The position numbers and the translations under genes were made by a program. DNA of 64,000 bases. Origin: Herbidospora cretacea (GTDB taxonomy: Bacteria; Actinomycetota; Actinomycetes; Streptosporangiales; Streptosporangiaceae). Below the pieces are notes generated by a model. It was not told the DNA's origin and did no database searches. It saw only the letters and a program-made list of their open reading frames with translations. The stretch spans positions 62,001 through 126,000 of the forward strand of contig NZ_BBXG01000012.1 of NCBI RefSeq assembly GCF_001570605.1, given 5' to 3'. This document shows, piece after piece, positions 24,676-32,530 of the stretch (its first letter is position 1; each line of letters opens with the position of its first letter).

Positions 24676-25992
24676 CTACGGCACTCGCGTGCAGACGATG
24701 TTGTTCAGCTTGAACTGGGCCGGAATGGCGTTCGACCCGGTGGCGGTCGCCGAGAAGCCGAAGCTCTGGCTGGACCCCGGGCCGATGTAGGAGTTGTGGC
24801 CGGCGTCACGGGCGGTCACCGCGGCGCCGGTCTGGGTCACCGTGGCGTTCCAGGCGCTGGTGATCTGCTGGTTGCCGCCCCACGTCCACTGGAGGGTCCA
24901 GTTCTGGATCGGGGTCGTGCCGGTGTTCCTGATGGTCGCGGTGCCGTTGAAGGCGCCGGTCCAGGTGCCGGTGGCGTAGGTGACCTCGCAGGCGTTGCCG
25001 AGCTTGAGCCCGCTGCGGATCCAGGTCGTGAAGTTGGCCCAGCTGGGGTGCAGCGTGCCGGTGCTGACGGTCTCGCCGCAGTTGGCGGTGGTCTTCACGG
25101 TCTCGTTGCCGTACTGGGCGGGGTCCATGATCTGGACCATCATGTGGTCGGCCGCCGGGACCGAGACGAACGTGGCGTTGCCGCACTGCGCCTTGATCCG
25201 GTTGTAGAGCAGGACGCTCTGGCCGTGCGGCACCAGGAAGTCGGCCTGGCCGTGCAGGAACAGCAGCGGCGGGTCGCCGGAGTCGACGTAGGTCATCGGG
25301 TTGGCCGCGGCCACCGCCGTCGGGCAGGTCTGGATCGGGCAGCCGACCAGCAGGGACTCCGGGGAGGCGGGCGAGTTGTGGTCGAGCCCCCCGGTGGGCA
25401 GGTTCTGCGAGTTCATCTGCAGGAAGTCGGTCGGCGAGTAGAAGGCGAGCCCGGTGTGGACGGCGCTGGAGACGCCGGTCGTGCCGACGGTGCCCTCCAG
25501 GGCCGCGACGCCGCCGGAGAAGACGGCCATCTGGGTCAGCCAGGCGCCCGACGAGTCGCCCGCCATCGCGAAGCGGTTCGGGTCGAGCTGGTAGGTGGCG
25601 GCGTTGGCGCGCAGCCAGCGGATGGCCGCCTTGATGTCGTGCACCTGGGCCGGGAAGATCGCCTGGGAGCTGTTGCGGACGTTGACCCCGGCCACCGCGA
25701 AGCCCAGCGGGTTGAAGACGGCCGCGATCTCGGCGGCGCCGGCCTTGCTGTCGTCGCTGGTCCAGGCCGAGCCGCTGTGCCAGATGATCAGCGGCCGGGG
25801 CGTCATGCCGGTGGACGGCAGATGGAGGTCCAGCAGGTGCCCCCTGCTGCCGGCCGGTTGTGCGGACGCGTAGGCGATGTCACTGATCACCGCGGCGTGA
25901 GCCGGTGGCGCGACGGCCATGGACACGCCGACGGCGGCCAGCACGGTCATCACCGTGCCGACAACCGTGGCCATACGGATTCGAGCTTGCAT
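24676..25992 (-). CDS. Secreted alpha/beta-hydrolase esterase with C-terminal CBM2
   Basis: A 438-residue exported enzyme. Residues 1-33 are a signal peptide ending PAHA before AVIS. The catalytic domain has an oxyanion-type IIWHSGSAW, the nucleophile elbow GDSSGAW, Asp in HGQADFLVP and His in AADHMM, as in carbohydrate and feruloyl esterases. From about residue 335 a family 2 cellulose-binding module follows (CEVTYATGTWTGAFNG, IQNWTLQWTW, SFGFSATATG). It would act on ester-decorated plant polysaccharide outside the cell. ATG 25992 directly precedes the signal peptide; the longer frame to 26145 has no support. Confidence 0.88.
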   Translation of the reverse strand: MQARIRMATVVGTVMTVLAAVGVSMAVAPPAHAAVISDIAYASAQPAGSRGHLLDLHLPSTGMTPRPLIIWHSGSAWTSDDSKAGAAEIAAVFNPLGFAVAGVNVRNSSQAIFPAQVHDIKAAIRWLRANAATYQLDPNRFAMAGDSSGAWLTQMAVFSGGVAALEGTVGTTGVSSAVHTGLAFYSPTDFLQMNSQNLPTGGLDHNSPASPESLLVGCPIQTCPTAVAAANPMTYVDSGDPPLLFLHGQADFLVPHGQSVLLYNRIKAQCGNATFVSVPAADHMMVQIMDPAQYGNETVKTTANCGETVSTGTLHPSWANFTTWIRSGLKLGNACEVTYATGTWTGAFNGTATIRNTGTTPIQNWTLQWTWGGNQQITSAWNATVTQTGAAVTARDAGHNSYIGPGSSQSFGFSATATGSNAIPAQFKLNNIVCTRVP

Positions 25993-26457
25993 TGTGCGAC
26001 TCCGGTCGGTCGGATGATCGCCGCTTCCCCGGCCGGTCGCCCTGCGAGAACAACGTTCTGCGCCAGTGTCGCGGCTCACATCGGTATGGGCGGGGCGACG
26101 ATATGACACGTAAGTCGCGAAGGTCAAAGGGTTGTTTACATCCATTTAACCGAACAGGAAAAGGGGTCCGAATCGGGCTTTCGGCACCACACAGGGCGCG
26201 AAGGAGCACAGAGCATGCATGGCCCGCACAGGCGGCCGGATACGCGCCTGGGAGGCCTTTCGGGGGCCGCCGTGGCGAGAATTGGACAGCCGCCGGAAAG
26301 TGATGCCGGTTTTACTGACGGTGAATTACGGCGAACACCTGCATCCGGCTGCGTCCGAGAATGAAACTTTCAACCACCTGACCACGTGACAATTTTCCTT
26401 GCCCGCAGTTGGTGATAATGTCCGCCAGTCATGATCTCCACAGGCACAGGAGGACGA
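25993..26457. promoter_or_regulatory. Divergent upstream region, esterase and small peptide genes
   Basis: About 465 bases between divergent genes, without a convincing ORF. For the rightward peptide gene a TGGTGATAAT extended -10 element ends at 26419. For the leftward esterase a GGAGTC ribosome site lies about nine bases before 25992. Confidence 0.45.
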
Positions 26458-26676
26458 ATGCGAAAGGCACGCGCTGTTCTCGTCTCGGCCGCCGTGGTTC
26501 TCGGAACGACGCTCACGATCGGCGCCGCCCCGGCGCACGCCGACCGGCTGGCCGGCGTCTTCAGGGAACACTCGGACTGCGAGCGCGTCGGAACCCAGGG
26601 CGTCAACCAGGACTGGTGGAACGACTACTCGTGCGAGTGGGAGGGCCGCTACCGCTACTACTTCCTGTACGCGTGA
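26458..26676 (+). CDS. Small secreted Trp/Tyr-rich peptide
   Basis: A 72-residue precursor. Residues 1-28 form a signal peptide (MRKAR, hydrophobic core, APAHA cleavage site). The mature peptide is about 44 residues with two cysteines and a C-terminal half dense in aromatic residues (QDWWNDYSCEWEGRYRYYFLYA contains two Trp pairs or singles and five Tyr). An AGGAGG ribosome site is placed well before ATG 26458. I recognise no family. An extracellular signal, inhibitor or antimicrobial role is possible but not shown. Confidence 0.7.
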   Translation: MRKARAVLVSAAVVLGTTLTIGAAPAHADRLAGVFREHSDCERVGTQGVNQDWWNDYSCEWEGRYRYYFLYA

Positions 26677-26687
26677 CCTCAGCGCAA

Positions 26688-26740
26688 CGCTCCCGCCCCC
26701 GGGTCTGACGGGGGAGCGCGAGGGGGCGAAAGCCCTCTCG
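26688..26740 (+). repeat. Hairpin pair including one arm of the structured repeat (copy A, partial)
   Basis: Directly after the small peptide gene, a seven-pair CGCTCCC/GGGAGCG hairpin (26688-26718) is followed by a nine-pair stem closed by a GAAA loop (26719-26740). The second hairpin is the same as the first hairpin of the longer repeats at 38.3, 39.6 and 41.3 kb. The rest of the repeat is missing here. It probably terminates transcription of the peptide gene. Confidence 0.6.
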
Positions 26741-26751
26741 CACCAGGGGCG

Positions 26752-26994
26752 TCAACCGGCCCCCCGGGTGCGCCGGTAGTACGACCACCCGGCGACCGGC
26801 AGCGCGACCATCCACGCGAGGAAGATCGGCAGGCGGCTGGTCAGACCGAGTGACAGGATCCCGCCGAGGACGGCGAGCAGCGCCGGCACCCCGAGATACA
26901 TGGCGCCCGCCGGGATGCCGAGGACACCCTCCTGCGGATAGCCCTCCGTGCCGTGACCGCTGTGATCACGCTGAGGGACGCTCAGTGCGCTCAC
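26752..26994 (-). CDS. Small membrane protein after the ABC-F genes
   Basis: An 80-residue protein with two hydrophobic segments (about 31-48 and 53-68) and a short basic tail (YYRRTRGAG). It starts at a GTG that overlaps the stop of the preceding ABC-F gene (GTGA), so it belongs to that operon. No family is recognised. It could be unrelated cargo or help the resistance phenotype. Confidence 0.55.
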   Translation of the reverse strand: MSALSVPQRDHSGHGTEGYPQEGVLGIPAGAMYLGVPALLAVLGGILSLGLTSRLPIFLAWMVALPVAGWSYYRRTRGAG

Positions 26995-28598
26995 AGCCGG
27001 ACCTCGCGGCCCGTCCACCGGGAGCGGAGCCACCGGTCGTGGCTGGCGACCACGATCGCGCCGGGGCCGGCGCCCAAGGCCTCCTCCAACTCGTCGCAGA
27101 GCCGGGGCGACAGGTGGTTGGTGGGTTCGTCGAGCAGCAGCACCTCGGGCGGGTCGGCCACCAGCAGCGCCAGGGCCAGCCGCCTGCGCTGCCCGACCGA
27201 CAGCTCCCCGACCCGTCTGCCCAGGTCCGGCGGGCCGAGCAGGCCGAGGGAACCCAACGGGACGGCCGCCGCGCGCTCCGGTCCGAGCGCCCCTTCGTAG
27301 ACCTGCCGCGCGGTGCGGTCCGGCCGGTCGAACACGGTGTCCTGGGCCAGCAGCCCGACCGTCAGCCCCGGACGCCGCCGGATGTCGCCGGAGGCGTCCA
27401 GCCGCCCGGCCAGCACGGCCAGGAGGGTCGACTTCCCCGCGCCGTTCGGGCCGGTGACCAGCAGCCGGTCGGCGGCCCGCACGTCGAGGCGGTCGAGCGT
27501 GAGCCTGCCGGGCACGCGGACGTCCCGCAGCGACAGCGCGATCCCGCCGGTGGACGCGGAGGCGAGCGCGGCGGCCCGGAACCGCAGCGGTTCCGGCGGT
27601 TCGGGCACCTGGTCGCGCTCCAGTTCCGCCAGCCGCCGGGCGGCGTCGCGCGCCCGCCGCGAGATCTGGTTCTGCACCCGGCCGCTGGTGTGGCCGTAGC
27701 CCATCTTCTCGTTGTCGCTCCTGAGGCGGCCCGGCGCGACCTGGTGGGCGGTCACCGAGGCCGAGCGGCGCAGATCGGCGAGTTCCTGCTGCTCCTCGGC
27801 GAAGCGCCGCTCCCAGCGCCGCCGCTCCGCCCGCTTCCCCGCCTGGTAGGCGGTGTAGTTCCCGCCGTACCGGACGGGGCCGTCCACCGCCGGGTCGAGG
27901 TCGATCAGGTCGGTGCAGACGGCGTCGAGGAACGCCCGGTCGTGGCTGGCCACCACGACGACCCCGGGCAGGCCGCGCAGCTGCTCCTCGACGAAGGCCG
28001 CCGCCGTGTCGTCGAGGTGATTGGTGGGCTCGTCGAGCAGCAGCGCCGCGGGCCGCCTCACCAGCAGCGCGGCCAGGGCGAGGCGGCTGCGCTGGCCGCC
28101 GGACAGCGTCCCGAGCGCGCGGTCGTGCCGCACCGTCCCGAGGCCGAGCCCGGCCAGGACGATCCCGGCCCGCCGGTCGGCGTCCCAGGCCGCGTGCTCC
28201 TGGGCGTGGTCGAGCCGCTCGCCGTACTCGGCGAGCAGGTCGGCATGCCCGGGGGAGTCCTCCGGGGTGTCGGCGAGCGCCCGGGTGAGCCGGTCGAGTT
28301 CGGCGAGGTCCGCGCGGGCCTCGCGCAGGGCGTCGTCGAGCACGTCGGCGACGGTCGACGCGGCGTCGAAGGGCATCTCCTGGCGCAGGAAACCGAGGTC
28401 CGGGGGCCGGACGACGGTCCCGGCGTCGGGTTCGTCCACCCCGGCGAGCAGCCGGAGCAGGGTGGACTTCCCGGCGCCGTTCTCGCCGATCAGGCCGATC
28501 CGGTGCCCGGGGGCGGCGGTGAGGGAGACGCCGTCGAGGACCCGTCGACCGCCGAATGCGCGGATGAGATCGTTCGCGAGCAGAGCTGAGAGGGACAT
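26991..28598 (-). CDS. ABC-F protein 1 (ribosome-protection type)
   Basis: A 535-residue soluble protein with two ABC ATPase domains and no membrane segment. Walker A motifs are GENGAGKST (about 38-46) and GPNGAGKST (about 385-393). The signatures are LSGGQ and LSVGQ, with Walker B LLLDEPTNHL twice. The linker between domains is charged and helical. ABC-F proteins of this actinomycete group include TlrC and VarM-like antibiotic resistance factors that act on the ribosome; others are translation factors. It begins 12 bases after the second ABC-F gene stops, without a clear ribosome site. Confidence 0.9.
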   Translation of the reverse strand: MSLSALLANDLIRAFGGRRVLDGVSLTAAPGHRIGLIGENGAGKSTLLRLLAGVDEPDAGTVVRPPDLGFLRQEMPFDAASTVADVLDDALREARADLAELDRLTRALADTPEDSPGHADLLAEYGERLDHAQEHAAWDADRRAGIVLAGLGLGTVRHDRALGTLSGGQRSRLALAALLVRRPAALLLDEPTNHLDDTAAAFVEEQLRGLPGVVVVASHDRAFLDAVCTDLIDLDPAVDGPVRYGGNYTAYQAGKRAERRRWERRFAEEQQELADLRRSASVTAHQVAPGRLRSDNEKMGYGHTSGRVQNQISRRARDAARRLAELERDQVPEPPEPLRFRAAALASASTGGIALSLRDVRVPGRLTLDRLDVRAADRLLVTGPNGAGKSTLLAVLAGRLDASGDIRRRPGLTVGLLAQDTVFDRPDRTARQVYEGALGPERAAAVPLGSLGLLGPPDLGRRVGELSVGQRRRLALALLVADPPEVLLLDEPTNHLSPRLCDELEEALGAGPGAIVVASHDRWLRSRWTGREVRL

Positions 28599-28610
28599 GT
28601 GACGTGCGCG

Positions 28611-30236
28611 CTACGACGCGGACTCGTGCAGCACGCCGTCGGAGAGCCGCAGCCTGCGGTCCACCCCGATCTCGGTGAGGAACCGTTCGTCGTGGCTGAC
28701 CACCACGAACGCGCCTTCATAGGCGCTGAGCGCGCTCTCCAATTGGGCGACGCTGACCAGGTCGAGGTTGTTGGTGGGTTCGTCCAGCAGCAGGAGCTGG
28801 GGCGCGGGTTCGGCGTACAGGACGCAGGCCAGGGTGGCGCGCAGGCGCTCGCCGCCCGACAGCGCGCCGACCGGGAGATGGATGCGGGAGCCGCGGAACA
28901 GGAAGCGGGCGAGCAGGTTCATCCGCTGCGCCTGGGGCATCCCGGGCGCGTACGCGGCCAGGTTGTCGGCCACGGTCTGGTCCAGGTCCAGCAGGTCGAG
29001 CCGTTGCGACAGGTAGGCGACCCGGCCGTCGGCCCTTCTGATCTCGCCGCCGTCCGGTTCCAGCTCGCCGCCGATCACCCGCAGCAGGGTGGACTTGCCG
29101 GCGCCGTTGGGGCCGGTGAGGGCGATCCGCTCGGGGCCCCGGATCGTCAGGTCGGCGCCCTCCCCGGCGAAGAGCGCGCGGTCGCCGTAGCTGACCCGCA
29201 TCCCCGTGCCGAGGAACACCGTGCGCCCGGCCGGGACGTGGGTGCCGGGCAGCTCCAGGGTGATCCTCTGCTCGTCGCGCAGGGCGCGGCCCGCCTCGTC
29301 CAGCCGGGCCTTGGCCTGACCGACCCGGGCGGTGTGGGTCTCGTGGGCCCTCCCCGCCGACTCCTGGGCGTTGCGCTTCATCGTCCCGGCGAAGATCTTC
29401 GGCAGGCCGGCGCTCTTGAGGTTGCGGGCGGCGTTGCCGGCCCGGCGCTCGGCCCGCTCGCGGGCCTGCTGCAGCTCGCGCTTCTCCCGCTTGACCTCCT
29501 GTTCGGCGTTGCGGACGTTCTTCTCGGCGACCTCCCGCGCGGCGCGCACGGCCTCCTCGTACGCGGTGAAGTTCCCGCCGTGGAACCGGACCTCGCCCCG
29601 GTCGAGTTCGGCGATCCGGTCCATGCGGTCGAGCAGCGCCCGGTCGTGGCTGACCAGCAGCAGGCAGCCGGTCCAGTCGTCGAGCGCCTCGTAGAGCCGG
29701 TGGCGGGCGTCGAGGTCGAGGTTGTTGGTCGGTTCGTCGAGCAGCAGGACGTCGGGCCGTTTCAGCAGCTCGGCGGCCAGGCCGAGCGAGACGACCTGAC
29801 CGCCGCTGAGGGTGCGCAGCGGCCGGTCGAGGGTGACCTCGCCCAGGCCCAGCCGGTCGAGCTGGGCGCGGGTGCGCTCCTCGATGTCCCAGTCGGTTCC
29901 GATCGTGGTGAAGTGCTCCTCGCTCGCGTCACCGGACTCGATGGCGTCCAGCGCCCTGACGACCTCGGCGATCCCGAGGACCTCCGCCACGGTCAGGTCG
30001 CGGGCGAGGGGCAGCGTCTGGGGCAGGTAGCCGAGCACCCCCTCCACCGTGACGGAGCCGGTGGAGGGTCGGAGCGCGCCGGCGATCAGCCTGAGCAGGG
30101 TGCTCTTGCCCGCGCCGTTGGGGGCCACCAGGCCGGTCCGGCCGGCCGGGACGGTGAACGAGAGCTCCTGGAACACCGGGGTGTCGTCGGGCCAGGAGAA
30201 GGACAGGTTGGAGCAGACGACGAACGCGTCGGACAT
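28611..30236 (-). CDS. ABC-F protein 2 (ribosome-protection type)
   Basis: A 541-residue twin-ATPase protein: Walker A GLVAPNGAGKST and TGPNGAGKST, signatures LSGGQVVSLG and LSGGERLRAT, Walker B LLLDEPTNNLDL twice. The inter-domain linker is long and helical (AAREVAEKNVRNAEQEVKREKRE), the part that reaches the ribosomal peptidyl-transferase centre in resistance ABC-F proteins. It is the first gene of a three-gene leftward operon. A leader with a short upstream ORF and hairpins precedes it. ATG 30236 is chosen over 30251 because a GAGG site lies nine bases ahead of it. Confidence 0.9.
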   Translation of the reverse strand: MSDAFVVCSNLSFSWPDDTPVFQELSFTVPAGRTGLVAPNGAGKSTLLRLIAGALRPSTGSVTVEGVLGYLPQTLPLARDLTVAEVLGIAEVVRALDAIESGDASEEHFTTIGTDWDIEERTRAQLDRLGLGEVTLDRPLRTLSGGQVVSLGLAAELLKRPDVLLLDEPTNNLDLDARHRLYEALDDWTGCLLLVSHDRALLDRMDRIAELDRGEVRFHGGNFTAYEEAVRAAREVAEKNVRNAEQEVKREKRELQQARERAERRAGNAARNLKSAGLPKIFAGTMKRNAQESAGRAHETHTARVGQAKARLDEAGRALRDEQRITLELPGTHVPAGRTVFLGTGMRVSYGDRALFAGEGADLTIRGPERIALTGPNGAGKSTLLRVIGGELEPDGGEIRRADGRVAYLSQRLDLLDLDQTVADNLAAYAPGMPQAQRMNLLARFLFRGSRIHLPVGALSGGERLRATLACVLYAEPAPQLLLLDEPTNNLDLVSVAQLESALSAYEGAFVVVSHDERFLTEIGVDRRLRLSDGVLHESAS

Positions 30237-30480
30237 GGCGAGAGACCTCATGGGTGAGGAGGGCGTGCGGAAGACGCCCGGCGGAGACGGGGAAAGGGTG
30301 GAACGACGACATGGCCACGGCGGCGTACGCCTGCCTGCGGCTCATGGCTTTCCGGTCTCAGCCGGAGATGTCGTCGTCAGCCACCATGTCTGGTCTCCTG
30401 GTCTCCGAGATGCCGACGTAGTCGGCGGCCATCATGGTGCCAAAGGCGTCAAACCTCGTCAACATGAATAGGGCCGCAGG
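30237..30480 (-). promoter_or_regulatory. Leader of the ABC-F operon, candidate attenuator
   Basis: About 240 bases between the ABC-F start and the NmrA-like gene. Read leftward it has two overlapping TTGACG boxes (30462-30447), a nine-codon ORF with its own AGGAG site, an inverted repeat TCCGG/CCGGA at the ORF stop, a perfect GGGCGT/ACGCCC hairpin and a small CCTCA/TGAGG hairpin (30259-30246) whose 3' arm is the GAGG ribosome site of the ABC-F gene. This resembles translation-attenuation leaders of other ABC-F and Erm resistance genes. Confidence 0.5.
30358..30387 (-). CDS. Leader peptide ORF (nine residues)
   Basis: ATG at 30387 is seven bases behind AGGAG (30399-30395) and encodes MVADDDISG before a TGA. 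It is too short to be a gene by itself but is well placed for a regulatory leader peptide. A second, out-of-frame ATG frame from 30345 runs across the ABC-F start. Confidence 0.45.
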   Translation of the reverse strand: MVADDDISG

Positions 30481-31341
30481 TCAGGGCAGGTGCTCCCGCA
30501 GAACCGTCTCCATGGAGACGGGTGGGCGGCCGAGAAGGGCGGTCAGGGCGGGGTCGACGGCGGCGAACTCGCCGGCCCTGCTCGCGGCGAAGACGCCCAG
30601 CAACTGGGCCGCCGTCTCGGCGGGGACGCCATGGCCGACCAGCCCCGCCCGGAACTCCTCGTCGGAGGCGGCGGTCCTGGTGACGGCGCGGCCGGCGACC
30701 CGGGTGGCGAGCTCGGCGACGTCGCCGAGGGTGAGCGCCTCGGTCGCGGTGAGCGGCGGGGTGGGCCCCTCGAAGCGGCCCTCGTCGGCCAGGATCGCGG
30801 CGGCCGCCTCGGCGAGGTCGTCGTGGGCGGTCCAGCTCACCGGCCCGTCGGCGGGCAGGGCGATCTCCCCGCCGGTGGCCAGGACCGGATCGAGGAACCG
30901 CACCGCGCTACTGGCGTAGAACCCGTTGCGCAGTGAGGTGAACGGCACCCCGCAGGCGCGCAGCGCGTCTTCGGTCGCGGCGTGGTCGCGGCAGGCCTGG
31001 AAGCGGGACGACGCGCCGGCCCCCATGTGGCTGGTGTAGAGGACCCGGCGGGCCCCCGCCGCCACGGCCCCGTCGATGGCGGCCCGGTGCTGCCGCACGG
31101 CCGGTTCGCCCATCGCGTCGACGGAGACGACGAGCACCTGGGTGGCGCCCTCGAAGGCGTGGGCGAGCCCGCCGGGGTCGGTGAAGTCGCCCTGCCGCAC
31201 CCGGACCCCCTGGTCGGCGAGGTCCCGCGCCTTCTTGGGGTCGCGGACGCTGACCCCGAGGTGGCTCGCCGGGACGCGGGTCAGCAGCCGCTCGACGATC
31301 CGGCGTCCGAGCAGACCGGTCGCTCCGGTGACGATGATCAT
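30481..31341 (-). CDS. NmrA/NAD(P)-binding family oxidoreductase (SDR-like)
   Basis: A 286-residue protein with an N-terminal dinucleotide-binding motif TGATGLLGRRIVERLL and an atypical SDR fold of the NmrA/QOR2 type (VLYTSHMGAG, GVPFTSLRNGFYASS). Members reduce quinones or act as redox sensors. ATG 31341 has a GGAGGA site. The gene is divergent from a TetR regulator, which is a common pairing for this family, and an inverted repeat lies between them. It ends just before the ABC-F leader. Confidence 0.87.
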   Translation of the reverse strand: MIIVTGATGLLGRRIVERLLTRVPASHLGVSVRDPKKARDLADQGVRVRQGDFTDPGGLAHAFEGATQVLVVSVDAMGEPAVRQHRAAIDGAVAAGARRVLYTSHMGAGASSRFQACRDHAATEDALRACGVPFTSLRNGFYASSAVRFLDPVLATGGEIALPADGPVSWTAHDDLAEAAAAILADEGRFEGPTPPLTATEALTLGDVAELATRVAGRAVTRTAASDEEFRAGLVGHGVPAETAAQLLGVFAASRAGEFAAVDPALTALLGRPPVSMETVLREHLP

Positions 31342-31356
31342 GGTTCCTCCATGTGA

Positions 31357-31390
31357 TTCCAGTGGAAACAGATTGATGTTAACACTGGAA
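31357..31390. promoter_or_regulatory. Inverted-repeat operator between nmrA-like and tetR genes
   Basis: TTCCAGTG (31357-31364) and CACTGGAA (31383-31390) form a perfect eight-base inverted repeat with 18 bases between. It sits in the 86-base divergent promoter region. The TetR product at 31428 is the likely binder, repressing itself and the oxidoreductase. Confidence 0.65.
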
Positions 31391-31415
31391 ATTATCGGTG
31401 GAACCAGAGGACTGG

Positions 31416-31421
31416 TAACGT
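31416..31421 (+). promoter_or_regulatory. Candidate -10 box TAACGT, leaderless start
   Basis: TAACGT lies six bases before the ATG of the TetR gene at 31428. Confidence 0.5.
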
Positions 31422-31427
31422 CGATAC

Positions 31428-32120
31428 ATGTCACCTCGCGACCAGGAGCAGACCCGCCGGCGCGTCATCGAGGCCACGATCGAGCTGCTGACGCGCGAGG
31501 GCCGCGACGCGGTCACCACGCGCGCCGTCGCCGTGGCGGCCGGTCTCCAGCCGCCGGCCATCTACCGCCTCTTCGGCGACAAGGAAGGCCTGCTCGAGGC
31601 GGTCGCCGAGCACGGCTTCGCCACCTTCCTGGCGGGCAAGAACCTCGACCCCGGCCCGCACGGCCCCGTCGACGACCTGGAAGCGGGCTGGGACCTGGCC
31701 GTCGAGTTCGGCCTGGCCAACCCCGCGCTGTACGTGCTGATGTACGCCGACCCCGCCAGGCCGGCCTCCCCGGCGTTCACGGCGGGCATGGAGGTCCTGA
31801 TGGGCCGCATCCGCCGCCTGGCCGCCGCCGGCTGGCTCCGCGTGGACGAGCACCTCGCCGCCGCGATCATCCACGCCACCGCGCGCGGGGCCGTGCTGAC
31901 CTGGCTGTCCCTGCCCGAGGACCGGCGCGATCCGGCCCTGCTGACCACCCTCCGCGAGGCGATGCTCACCGCCGTCACCACCCGCGAACCGGCGACCCAG
32001 GAGGCCGGACCGGCCGGCGCCGCCCGCGCCCTGCGCGCCGCGCTGCCCGAGCAGACCGCCCTGAGCGAGGGCGAGCGGGGTCTGCTGGAGGAGTGGCTCG
32101 ACCGCCTCACACATGAGTAG
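31428..32120 (+). CDS. TetR family transcriptional regulator
   Basis: A 230-residue regulator. The N-terminal helix-turn-helix is clear (RRRVIEATIELLTREGRDAVTTRAV, AAGLQPPAIYRLFGDKEGLLEAV). The C-terminal ligand domain is helical and unassigned. It faces the NmrA-like gene across a perfect inverted repeat and probably controls it in response to an electrophile or quinone-like ligand, though the ligand is inference. Start ATG 31428 lies directly behind a -10 box. Confidence 0.9.
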   Translation: MSPRDQEQTRRRVIEATIELLTREGRDAVTTRAVAVAAGLQPPAIYRLFGDKEGLLEAVAEHGFATFLAGKNLDPGPHGPVDDLEAGWDLAVEFGLANPALYVLMYADPARPASPAFTAGMEVLMGRIRRLAAAGWLRVDEHLAAAIIHATARGAVLTWLSLPEDRRDPALLTTLREAMLTAVTTREPATQEAGPAGAARALRAALPEQTALSEGERGLLEEWLDRLTHE

Positions 32121-32191
32121 GGGCCTGCTCATGTGAAGAAGGCGGGTTCCCGCGAGTCTTGGTGCCACAGCGCCGACGGAGGGAACAGACC

Positions 32192-32530
32192 ATGCCGCAG
32201 CACGTCCGCAAGTACTGGGGGCCGCTCAAGGGACGGGTCCCGCTCAACTTCAACTGGGGGGCGATCAACGCCAACTCGATCGTGCACGTCGCCGCCAGCG
32301 AGTACATCCCCGAGTCCGACCCCGACGCCCACGGCGGCTTCGCCGACGCCAACCATCAGCGGTTCATCGGCTCCGCCAACGTGACGGTCTCCAACATCGC
32401 CCCCCACGGCCCGCCCTGGGACGCCAACCTGGGCGTGACCTTCGTGGTCAACGTCGACTGGCCCCACCCCATCCCGATCGTCACCGACATCACCGTCTTC
32501 GACGAGGGCCCCCTGGAGATCCAGAACTAG
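32192..32530 (+). CDS. Unknown small soluble protein
   Basis: A 112-residue protein preceded by a GGAGGGAACAG ribosome site. It reads as mostly beta strand: [45 protein letters not shown] and VTDITVFD. No signal peptide, cysteine or membrane segment is seen, and I recognise no family. Its TAG stop shares the palindrome CTAG with the stop of the convergent epoxide hydrolase gene. Confidence 0.6.
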   Translation: MPQHVRKYWGPLKGRVPLNFNWGAINANSIVHVAASEYIPESDPDAHGGFADANHQRFIGSANVTVSNIAPHGPPWDANLGVTFVVNVDWPHPIPIVTDITVFDEGPLEIQN

